Source: Vallitalea longa (GTDB lineage: Bacteria > Bacillota > Clostridia > Lachnospirales > Vallitaleaceae). From it: a stretch of DNA of 64,000 bases. Position numbers and translations under genes: made by a program. Positions within the stretch are counted from its first letter, which is position 1. Each line of letters starts with the position of its first letter. The notes under the pieces are model-generated. The model saw only the letters and a program-made list of their open reading frames with translations, ran no database searches and was not told the DNA's origin. The stretch is taken from assembly GCF_027923465.1 (NCBI RefSeq), contig NZ_BRLB01000002.1, forward strand, positions 62,001-126,000, written 5' to 3'. Below, piece by piece: positions 56,854 through 64,000 of the stretch.

Positions 56854-56882
56854 TTGATATTAATCGCAAAAAATGTTATGCT
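56854..56882 (+). promoter_or_regulatory. ABC-F gene promoter
   Basis: TTGATA (56854-56859) and TATGCT (56877-56882) are separated by 17 bases. This gives a leader of about 120 bases before the ATG at 57009. Confidence 0.5.
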
Positions 56883-56959
56883 ATCAACAATAAATCCAAA
56901 AAATATTGTCATTACTACATAAATCAATAAAAATTTATGATTATGAAGATTATATATTG

Positions 56960-56984
56960 AAGAGCTTATTTTATAGGCTCTTTT
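56960..56984 (+). terminator. Leader hairpin before the ABC-F start, possible attenuator
   Basis: AAGAGC / GCTCTT with an 11-base loop is followed by TTAA and lies 12 bases before the AGAGG ribosome binding site. The stem is short and the T-run brief, so it is a weak terminator at best. Leader attenuation is common for antibiotic-resistance ABC-F genes, which makes it worth noting. Confidence 0.35.
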
Positions 56985-57008
56985 AATGTGATAGAAAGAG
57001 GTAATAAT

Positions 57009-58748
57009 ATGATAAAAGTTGATAACTTGTCCTACTCATACCCGCAAAAAGATCTATATAATAAGATTTCATTTACATTAGAAGATGGTCAACATTGCGC
57101 TTTTATAGGAACAAGTGGCAGTGGAAAAAGTACACTGATAGATATAATTATGAATCCAGAAATATATATGTTTGATGGTAAGTTAGATATAGACCCTAAT
57201 TGTAGAATTGGATATGTAAGTCAGTTTTCACAGCTTGACAAAACAAAAGAAACTACGGTCTACGAATATATAGCAGAAGAATTTATTAAGCTACAAAAAG
57301 AGATAACATACCTTTGTACTGAAATGGAAACATCTTCAGATATTGATACTTTGTTAGAAAAGTACCAACAAGCTTTAGACGCATTTGATGCAATCGGTGG
57401 AGATGATTTCGAAAGCAAGATCAATAAAAAACTACACCATGCAAACCTAATCAAACATAAAGACCTAATGATATCTGAGCTTAGCGGTGGAGAATTCAAA
57501 CTTATCCAGGTAATTAAGGAAATGCTTCATAGTCCTGACTTAATGATTATGGATGAACCAGATGTTTTTCTGGATTTTGAAAACCTTAATTCCCTGAAAA
57601 ATCTAATTAATTCTCACAAAGACATAATGTTAGTTATTACGCACAACAGATACCTATTGAATCATTGTTTCAACAAAATTGTACACCTAGAAAATATGGA
57701 ACTCCAAGAATTTGATGGAACATATATTGATTATAATTTCTCGTTACTTCAAACTAAAATTGAATTGCAGGAACTTGCTATTGCTGATGATGAAGAAATT
57801 AAGAGAAATGAGATTTTAATTAATAAACTAAGATCTGTTGCCAGTAATAATGCTGAAGCTGCTAAAGGGAAATCTCTAAAAGCTAGAGTTAAGATTCAAG
57901 AAAGACTAGAAAAACGTAGAATCAAAGCACCTTTCGTAGATATTAAACAACCGAATATACATTTGGTTACTGACAATGAAATTGAAGAAACTATTGCTTT
58001 AAAAGTTAATGATTACAGTGTTACCTTTGATGAAATGCTTTTAGAAAATGTTAGCTTCGAGATTAAATCTACTGATAAAGTAGCTCTTATCGGTTCCAAC
58101 GGTACTGGAAAAACTACATTACTCCGAGATATTATTAATAATAATCAAGATTCCATTGAAATAAATTCTGATATTGAAGTGGCTTATTTATCTCAGCTTC
58201 AAGGAGAAATACTAAATGAGTCTAATACAATAATTGAAGAATTTTTAGACTTTGGTTTTGATACTTATCAAGAAATCAAATCATATGTTTCAGATTATGG
58301 TTTCAGCGAAGATATCGTTGACCAAAAAATAGAATCCTTATCTGGTGGAGAAAAGAATATACTTCAATTAGCTAAAGTATCTGCTAGCAAAGCCAACATG
58401 TTGCTTCTGGATGAACCCACAAGTCATTTAGATACTTATTCACAAATAGCACTTGAAGAAGCCATAAAAAATTACAACGGTGCCATTATAATGATTTCTC
58501 ATGATTACTATTCCATAATAAACTGTATGGATTATGTTTTAATCATTGATGATAAGACAATTAGAAGAATGAGTATGCGAAAATTTAGAAAGATGATTTA
58601 TGCCAATCATTTCGATAAAAATTATTTAGAAATTGAGCAAAAGAAAAAATCAGTTGAAACAAAAATAGCATTGGCTTTAAAAGATACTGATTTTGAACTT
58701 GCAAAAGCTTTATCGGAACAATTAGAAGAACTGATTAAATTGCTTTAA
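57009..58748 (+). CDS. ABC-F family ATP-binding protein
   Basis: The 579-residue cytosolic protein has two ATPase domains and no membrane helices. Domain 1 has GTSGSGKST (about 36) and LSGGEFK (about 158). Domain 2 has GSNGTGKTT (about 362), LSGGEKN (about 447) and LLLDEPTSHLD. The domains are joined by a charged linker (about 230-310) that reaches the ribosome in this family. Walker B of domain 1 reads IMDEPDVFLDF, lacking the usual PTNHLD. A C-terminal helical extension is present. Members act as translation factors or ribosome-protecting resistance proteins; which applies here is unknown. ATG 57009 follows AGAGG by 7 bases. Confidence 0.88.
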   Translation: MIKVDNLSYSYPQKDLYNKISFTLEDGQHCAFIGTSGSGKSTLIDIIMNPEIYMFDGKLDIDPNCRIGYVSQFSQLDKTKETTVYEYIAEEFIKLQKEITYLCTEMETSSDIDTLLEKYQQALDAFDAIGGDDFESKINKKLHHANLIKHKDLMISELSGGEFKLIQVIKEMLHSPDLMIMDEPDVFLDFENLNSLKNLINSHKDIMLVITHNRYLLNHCFNKIVHLENMELQEFDGTYIDYNFSLLQTKIELQELAIADDEEIKRNEILINKLRSVASNNAEAAKGKSLKARVKIQERLEKRRIKAPFVDIKQPNIHLVTDNEIEETIALKVNDYSVTFDEMLLENVSFEIKSTDKVALIGSNGTGKTTLLRDIINNNQDSIEINSDIEVAYLSQLQGEILNESNTIIEEFLDFGFDTYQEIKSYVSDYGFSEDIVDQKIESLSGGEKNILQLAKVSASKANMLLLDEPTSHLDTYSQIALEEAIKNYNGAIIMISHDYYSIINCMDYVLIIDDKTIRRMSMRKFRKMIYANHFDKNYLEIEQKKKSVETKIALALKDTDFELAKALSEQLEELIKLL

Positions 58749-58831
58749 AGAATAAAATTCAACTTTATTCTTTATCAATCCATAATAAAGTTAAGTAGAA
58801 TTCATATTGGTCAACAATTTCAACAAATTAA

Positions 58832-58855
58832 TGAGACGCCTATCTTAGCGTCTCA
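58832..58855. terminator. Hairpin between convergent ABC-F and nadR genes
   Basis: A perfect 8-bp stem TGAGACGC / GCGTCTCA with an 8-base loop lies between two convergent gene ends. T-runs are weak on both sides, so it may be a bidirectional, inefficient terminator. Confidence 0.5.
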
Positions 58856-58891
58856 ATGATTTTCTCTCGTATTACTCGACACTGTTTGTAT

Positions 58892-59929
58892 TTACCATCT
58901 AGTGTTCAATCCGAGATTTTCTTCAATTAATTTTTTTGCCCTATTAAATCTATCCAGATAGTTCCCCGAAATGCAGTAATATCGTGAACCATATTTTTCT
59001 AGCAATTCTTTTATCTGATTACTATATTTATCACGGTCAGATTCAATAATTTCACTTCGTGTACCGTCCTGTACAAAATCTACAGTTGGTTCGAGGAATA
59101 ATATTAAATCAAACTCATTGATATTAGTGATGGCATCAGCTAATAATCCACATTTTGCAATTTCTTCTTCCTTAGATAATAGAAATTTTGTATAAAACAG
59201 TGTAGTGATAGCATCAGTATCAATAAAGAGTATCTTATTGCTGTCCTTGATTGCATCCATTTCCTTAACTTTGTGACGTAAGAGTATTTCATTGAAATCT
59301 TCCATTATCATCAACTCTTCGTTTCCAGCTATTTCACAGATATCTCTTCCTACTTCCTCAACATAATTCGTATTATAAGCTAGAGCCAAATTATGTACTA
59401 AGGTTGATTTGCCAGTACTCTCCCCTCCTACAATCAATACCTTTCGTGTATAGTAAGGTCTACAGACCTTCGGTATGTAATACCAATTATCGAATACCCA
59501 TTTTCTTATATCAGTGGAACTTACCGGTACTTCACTTCTATCAAAATAAACTACATCGCTATCAGGAGAATAGAGATTCTCGAATCTATCTGTACCATAA
59601 TAATCTGTCCCACAGAATACTACATCAATAGGTCTTCCTATTGCTCTTTTAATGTCTTCTGCTCCTTTTTCCCAATAGTAGTTGGTATCATAAGTGTCTT
59701 TATCAATAGCTTCGTCTTCTATCATGATAATCTTTATATTGGATAAATGCCTACAGCAATTATGTATCCATCTATAACGTAGCTCTTTAATTGTTGATTC
59801 TCTTCCTTCGCACCAACTAATAACAATATATAACATTTTACACATTGATGATGCTCTAATAATATCATGTATATGACCTATATGTAATGGATCAAAGGAA
59901 CCTCCATACATTCCTACATCATATTTCAT
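58892..59929 (-). CDS. nadR: NadR: NMN adenylyltransferase and ribosylnicotinamide kinase
   Basis: The 345-residue bifunctional enzyme has the adenylyltransferase domain (1-160) with GGSFDPLHIGH at 9-19 and SSTDIRKW. The kinase domain (about 165-340) has P-loop GGESTGKST near 170. It phosphorylates imported nicotinamide riboside and adenylates NMN to NAD. The N-terminal HTH repressor domain of enterobacterial NadR is absent, so this is a purely metabolic form. It follows the pnuC transporter by 7 bases, a natural salvage pair. Confidence 0.93.
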   Translation of the reverse strand: MKYDVGMYGGSFDPLHIGHIHDIIRASSMCKMLYIVISWCEGRESTIKELRYRWIHNCCRHLSNIKIIMIEDEAIDKDTYDTNYYWEKGAEDIKRAIGRPIDVVFCGTDYYGTDRFENLYSPDSDVVYFDRSEVPVSSTDIRKWVFDNWYYIPKVCRPYYTRKVLIVGGESTGKSTLVHNLALAYNTNYVEEVGRDICEIAGNEELMIMEDFNEILLRHKVKEMDAIKDSNKILFIDTDAITTLFYTKFLLSKEEEIAKCGLLADAITNINEFDLILFLEPTVDFVQDGTRSEIIESDRDKYSNQIKELLEKYGSRYYCISGNYLDRFNRAKKLIEENLGLNTRW

Positions 59930-59936
59930 TACTTAT

Positions 59937-60623
59937 TCACCTACTTTCCTTAAACCACTTAATGAACATAAAAATGGCGTTAAGTAAATAGACTATCCAC
60001 ATGAGTAGAGTCGCAATATCAGTACCACCATTAAAATAATCAATTAGCCACATATTTACAGTTACTAGATCTACTACAATCCATATTATCCACTGTTCCA
60101 TCAATCTTCTAACACTTAAAATCATGGCAACTATACTAAGACAAGTAGAAATACTATCAAAAAATGGCAGATTTCCTCCTAAGTTTCTTAATATAGTCCC
60201 ATAACCGTATATACATATAATTGATATGATTAGTAGCATAATCTCCTGATTAATATTAAGTTTTGTTTTTTCCACTTCCTTGGTTTCATTATTCATATGT
60301 TTTTTCCACATTAACCAACCAACAAATTGCATAGGTGCATAGTATAATCCATTAAGCATGACCTCACCATAATACCTAGCCTCAAAAGCAATCCAAGCGT
60401 AGAGTATTGTATTGACTAAACCAAACATAAAACAACTCATTTTGCCTTTTCCTGTAAGTATCACACACATTACACCAGTTACTGCTGCAATAATACCTCT
60501 TACATTATCCCCCCAATGTAAGGATAGCGAAATAATCACACTGATAGCGAATACCATCCATACTATTTCCCATGTCTTCCATCCTGTAAGCTCATACTTC
60601 AAAAATTTCTTAGTCTTATCCAT
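59937..60623 (-). CDS. pnuC: Nicotinamide riboside transporter PnuC
   Basis: The 228-residue membrane protein has about seven helices and PnuC motifs: TGVMCVILTGKGKMSCFMFG, then NGLYYAPMQFVGWLMWKKH, and RRLMEQWIIWIVVDLVTVNM. It allows facilitated uptake of nicotinamide riboside, trapped by phosphorylation by NadR encoded next. ATG at 60623 is preferred because AGGAG lies 7 bases upstream and the earlier TTG overlaps that site. Confidence 0.93.
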   Translation of the reverse strand: MDKTKKFLKYELTGWKTWEIVWMVFAISVIISLSLHWGDNVRGIIAAVTGVMCVILTGKGKMSCFMFGLVNTILYAWIAFEARYYGEVMLNGLYYAPMQFVGWLMWKKHMNNETKEVEKTKLNINQEIMLLIISIICIYGYGTILRNLGGNLPFFDSISTCLSIVAMILSVRRLMEQWIIWIVVDLVTVNMWLIDYFNGGTDIATLLMWIVYLLNAIFMFIKWFKESR

Positions 60624-60707
60624 GTTCCATCTCCTCAACCTATAATCTATTTTATTTCTACTGACTCTTGAATAGAAAATATATAAATCAGAGTACTTCC
60701 TATTATT

Positions 60708-62237
60708 CTATAGTTTGAAGAGTTTCAAAGCTTGTTCAGCTTCTATTGAAGATAAAGTCTCTAGTTCATGTGTATAACCTATAATATCTTTACTGATTTC
60801 TATTACATTGGATTCATCTTTAGCTTTTTCTAGGAATCTTTTTACTTTTGTTATTTCAATTTTATAATCGAATATAGCTAATATCTTCATTTTGAAACAA
60901 TCTAAGTATATTTCTTGGTACTCCAACCAATCATCATATGTTTGAATATTCTTACATATAAGTTCAACTATGTAGCGTAATGCATGGTTTATTTTCACTA
61001 TGTTCGTATCATAGATAAATTTTATTGAATCGATTCCTTTAAAAGAATATACGATAGTGAGCAATAGTTTTTCTATCATTTCTTTAGCTTGATTTTCTTC
61101 AAATAATACATATAACTTGGATAGACTCCTATTTTTACTAAATCTTTCTTTTATGAATTGAATAAATGTTTCAAAATCCTCTACATTATTTCCAAGCTCT
61201 ATTGCAAATAATATTCTAAAAAAGATATTCCATTGAAAATCACTATTGATTGAAGCTATTATGGTTTCTCCCATAACTTTTGAAAATTCATCTTCAAGTT
61301 TTATTTCTCGTTCAAATATTATCTCATGAGTAAAATCTATCTTATTCTCACTTATATCATTTAACCTTGAAAAGGTTTTTACCAGAGTCATATTATAGTC
61401 ATCCAGATTTTCTGCGTGATTAGTCCTAAAAATATATTTCATGATAGTGTCACATGACTTTCTGAAATCCACGATAAAGCCAATACTTTCCTTGATTTTA
61501 ATAGAAAAAATATCATAAATCATCTTGGAAAGTGTTGTTTCAATTTGGTTTTTCCTAACAGAAGGATTAATCGTATTCAATTGTTTGAATTGGTCATCAA
61601 TAATATGTAATTGTTTATCAATCATGGAAAGGTTTTCGTTTATTGAACCCATTATATCTTTGAAGAAACTATCCCATACTGTATAATTATTGTTTTTATA
61701 GATTATCTTATGTTCTATCTCTCCCCAAAACACATTTACTAGTGATTTTATTTGGAGTTCAAAATTAAATAACTCGTCATTATACTCATATACACCATCG
61801 ATTCTATATATTTCAAAACCATTTTTTTGTTTTTGTGGTTGTGGTCCATCCAATTCAAGTCTAATATTTTTATTAAGGGAGTTGTAGTAATAACCATCTG
61901 AATGGCGCATACTAAAACATCTCTTTATCATACCATAAATCCTATATTCATCTTCAATGAACCTACATTCTATTCTTATCCCAATCAAGTCTGATAGATT
62001 AGAAATAAATTCTTCTGGTGAATTAAATTCTTTGTATGAATTATTTCTGATAATTTTTTCTTTTACACTGGGTACTGATTTTACTCTCCTATTGATGTTA
62101 AGATAACCATCAGTGCTTACCTCTATTAATTCCTTAAGAAAGATTTTTATTTCATTGGATGCTATTTCCAAATCATTATTTTTAGTATCTATATAATCAG
62201 TTACATCATGTATAAATCCAAATAGTTTTAATTCCAT
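60708..62237 (-). CDS. RelA/SpoT nucleotidyltransferase-domain protein with long C-terminal extension
   Basis: The 509-residue protein has a synthetase-type domain in residues about 40-195: RRVKSVPSVKEKI, DLIGIRIECRF (Asp and Arg of the metal and nucleotide site) and FELQIKSLVNVFWGEIEHKI (the E-x-Q motif), followed by Tyr. No HD hydrolase, TGS or ACT domain is seen. The roughly 310 C-terminal residues are helical and unassigned. It is neither a long RSH nor a standard small alarmone synthetase, which has about 210-260 residues. AGGAGG lies 4 bases before ATG 62237. It is transcribed alone; the product could be (p)ppGpp, another alarmone, or a tRNA or nucleotide modification. Confidence 0.75.
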   Translation of the reverse strand: MELKLFGFIHDVTDYIDTKNNDLEIASNEIKIFLKELIEVSTDGYLNINRRVKSVPSVKEKIIRNNSYKEFNSPEEFISNLSDLIGIRIECRFIEDEYRIYGMIKRCFSMRHSDGYYYNSLNKNIRLELDGPQPQKQKNGFEIYRIDGVYEYNDELFNFELQIKSLVNVFWGEIEHKIIYKNNNYTVWDSFFKDIMGSINENLSMIDKQLHIIDDQFKQLNTINPSVRKNQIETTLSKMIYDIFSIKIKESIGFIVDFRKSCDTIMKYIFRTNHAENLDDYNMTLVKTFSRLNDISENKIDFTHEIIFEREIKLEDEFSKVMGETIIASINSDFQWNIFFRILFAIELGNNVEDFETFIQFIKERFSKNRSLSKLYVLFEENQAKEMIEKLLLTIVYSFKGIDSIKFIYDTNIVKINHALRYIVELICKNIQTYDDWLEYQEIYLDCFKMKILAIFDYKIEITKVKRFLEKAKDESNVIEISKDIIGYTHELETLSSIEAEQALKLFKL

Positions 62238-62474
62238 AATTCCTCCTATGCATAACAAAGTACTTATAAGCTTTATTTACGCTTCATTTCATGTCGATTT
62301 TTTAATTACCATGTAGATCATTTGCCAATTTTATGAGTGTGTACTTCTATTTTATCACTATTTCATACTTTATTAAAAGTTAATTTTATATATTTCAGTA
62401 ATGTAATACTTGCATTTTACCTTTTATTATACAATAAAAACAATTATTCAACCATATATTTTACTATAAAAAAT

Positions 62475-62510
62475 AAAATTCCACCCTAATCTAACAGAGT
62501 AGAATTTTTT
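62475..62510 (-). terminator. Imperfect hairpin terminator in the 62238-62655 gap
   Basis: The arms AAATTC-C-AC-C-CT and AG-A-GT-A-GAATTT pair with two C/A mismatches and have T-rich tails on both strands. It lies downstream of the acetyltransferase gene. The rest of this gap of about 420 bases is AT-rich with no gene seen. Confidence 0.45.
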
Positions 62511-62655
62511 CTATTTGTAGTTTTAATTATAGATTCATACTAATATGCTTGTAATTTCTCACCATCAAAACAAGCTTTCTTCTATCAGTTTTTCAATTAG
62601 CAAAATCAACTAATTTTAAAATAATGGTATTAAATCTCTTATTATAAGTCAATAA

Positions 62656-63159
62656 CTAGCAATTTACAGCCACATGAGCAATTTGTTTTTCATCATTCTT
62701 TTCAAAATATTTATAAACTTCCATACCCAACTTCTTCGCAACTTTTTGTGATGGAATATTTCTCAATATGGTATATGAGAATATTCTTGGATATTGCAAA
62801 ACATTGAATGCATATTCTTTACACGCTAGAGCAGCCTCTGTCGCAAAACCTTTATTGCAATAGTCATTTATAATATGAAAACCTATTTCCGGTAAACTTT
62901 CATCATCTATCTCTTGCATGGTTATACCACAATCACCTATAAAAATATCTCCTTCTTTCAATATTACTGCCCATAGTCCATGTTTATATTTTTTATAGTT
63001 GTTAATATTCCAATTAATCCATTTCTCTACTTCTTTCTCGGAAAATGGATGGGGATAAAATTCCATAGATTTTGGATTTGAAAGAACTTTCATTAATTCT
63101 TTTTTGTCATCAAGGCGTAATTCTCTTAAATATAATCTCTTTGTCTCAAGTATTTTCAT
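62656..63159 (-). CDS. GNAT-family N-acetyltransferase (RimJ/RimL-like)
   Basis: The 167-residue enzyme has the Acetyltransf_3 pattern: TKRLYLRELRLDDKKELMKV, then GDCGITMQ, and an acetyl-CoA loop region IINDYCNKGFATEAA (a loose match to the Q/RxxGxG/A motif, with Asn-Lys-Gly). LGMEVYKYFEKND is near the end. ATG 63159 lies 7 bases after AAGGAG; the upstream ATG overlaps it. It acetylates a small molecule or protein N-terminus; the substrate is unknown. It stands alone. Confidence 0.88.
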   Translation of the reverse strand: MKILETKRLYLRELRLDDKKELMKVLSNPKSMEFYPHPFSEKEVEKWINWNINNYKKYKHGLWAVILKEGDIFIGDCGITMQEIDDESLPEIGFHIINDYCNKGFATEAALACKEYAFNVLQYPRIFSYTILRNIPSQKVAKKLGMEVYKYFEKNDEKQIAHVAVNC

Positions 63160-63232
63160 AGTTGGTCTCCTTTGCATAAGTATTTTATTATATTATATAA
63201 TATTAAAAATATTTAGTAAAACATTTATTTAG

Positions 63233-63976
63233 TTACTCCCATTTGAAATATTTGATTGAAATTGTGCAACATACAAATGTTATAGCTACCATCAGTATAA
63301 GTGGGAAAATTATATTGTCAACAGTAAGTCCTAATGATGTAGCTTTTAAGAGTTTAATACCTTGCGTAAGTGGTAGAAGATCTGCAATATTTTGTAGCCC
63401 TTTTGGCATTAATTCATAAGGTAGAGTGGCACCAGAAAAAATCAACATTGGGAAATATAAAACACTTGCTATTATACTCGCTATTTTAACATTAGGTGCA
63501 ATACCTCCAACCATCATTCCTATACTAAACATTGAAGCCATGACCAATAGAAAAGTACCGATAAATAGCAATATAGACCCATTGAACCTAAAATCAAAAA
63601 ACAAGGCTGCAATTATAGTGAGTAGAACAAGCGAAACCAATGAATAGAGAAAGTAGATGGTAACTTGTACCCCTAAAACTAGTATTGGACTTACAGGTGT
63701 CACTTGAAATCTCTTCAGGATCTTTCTATTTCGATATTCAGAAACTACAAGTGGTAACCCCATAACACCACCTGCACAAATGGCAATCGTTGATACAGCT
63801 CCAAAAGTCTGTTCTAAAAAAGTATAATTAGCACCTTCAAAAGCAGGTTTATCTCCATAGATTATTCCAATAAGCACTATAACGACAACAGGCATACATA
63901 TAGCAAATATAAACATATCCATACCTCTGAGAGATAGTTTTAGTTCTGTTTTCAGCATTGTTCTAAACGTTTTCAT
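63233..63976 (-). CDS. ABC-2 type transporter permease
   Basis: The 247-residue permease has six predicted helices of the ABC-2 exporter fold: MFIFAICMPVVVIVLIGIIY, then SEYRNRKILKRFQVTPVSP, the usual cytoplasmic loop. Its ATPase gene is expected just beyond the right window edge; an in-frame TGA overlapping an ATG at 63991 could be its stop. ATG 63976 is preferred for the GAGGA site 8 bases upstream, but ATG 63991 is possible. Drug or lipid export is typical for the family. Confidence 0.85.
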   Translation of the reverse strand: MKTFRTMLKTELKLSLRGMDMFIFAICMPVVVIVLIGIIYGDKPAFEGANYTFLEQTFGAVSTIAICAGGVMGLPLVVSEYRNRKILKRFQVTPVSPILVLGVQVTIYFLYSLVSLVLLTIIAALFFDFRFNGSILLFIGTFLLVMASMFSIGMMVGGIAPNVKIASIIASVLYFPMLIFSGATLPYELMPKGLQNIADLLPLTQGIKLLKATSLGLTVDNIIFPLILMVAITFVCCTISIKYFKWE

Positions 63977-64000
63977 AAGCTTTTTCCTCATTTGCATACC

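Overview
The window is AT-rich, densely packed, low-GC Gram-positive DNA. AGGAGG-type ribosome binding sites, lipoprotein signal peptides, LplB/YtcQ-type sugar uptake, YesM/YesN regulators and many ABC systems point to an anaerobic, polysaccharide-degrading member of the Clostridia. The look is that of a Vallitalea-like Lachnospirales genome; that placement is inference from gene style only. No rRNA, tRNA or CRISPR array was recognised.

Layout. 1-2.6 kb: end of an EamA transporter, an alpha/alpha-toroid protein, and a Phd-antitoxin/Uma2-nuclease fusion. 2.6-16.5 kb: one leftward carbohydrate locus of GH95, GH101-like and GH2 enzymes (none with a signal peptide), a YesM/YesN two-component pair, and a lipoprotein plus two permeases, closed by a terminator. 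Oligosaccharides are probably imported and then cut in the cytoplasm. 17-19 kb: YyaL-type thioredoxin-domain protein. 19-30.7 kb: a probable metal or metallophore island with an AraC regulator, two YbtP/YbtQ-like ABC proteins, a MATE transporter, and a convergent five-gene nickel/peptide-type ABC importer whose promoter holds a near-consensus Fur box. 31-32.3 kb: DUF5071 and DUF1835/DUF3658 proteins. 32.6-37.8 kb: a TetR/PEP-dependent phosphotransferase operon split by an IS6-like element with 8-bp target duplications. 38-41.5 kb: a secreted PL8 polysaccharide lyase, beside the decayed remains of a response regulator. 42-47 kb: MacAB-like efflux operon with its own two-component system. 47.3-51.8 kb: preQ0 (7-deazaguanine) biosynthesis operon. 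52-64 kb: YdbC-like protein, MscS channel, PLD-helicase-DUF3427 protein, ABC-F protein, NadR/PnuC, RelA/SpoT-like protein, GNAT acetyltransferase and an ABC-2 permease.

The most interesting locus is the queuosine operon. A preQ1-I-like riboswitch and a leader terminator lie directly upstream of a 2-hydroxyacyl-CoA-dehydratase-like protein and its ATP-dependent Fe-S activator. These two genes are fused by tight spacing to queD, queE, folE and queC. This ties a low-potential Fe-S radical-type reductase system to 7-deazaguanine metabolism. No queF is present in the operon, so the pair could be a new reductase of this pathway, acting on the preQ0 nitrile or on epoxyqueuosine.
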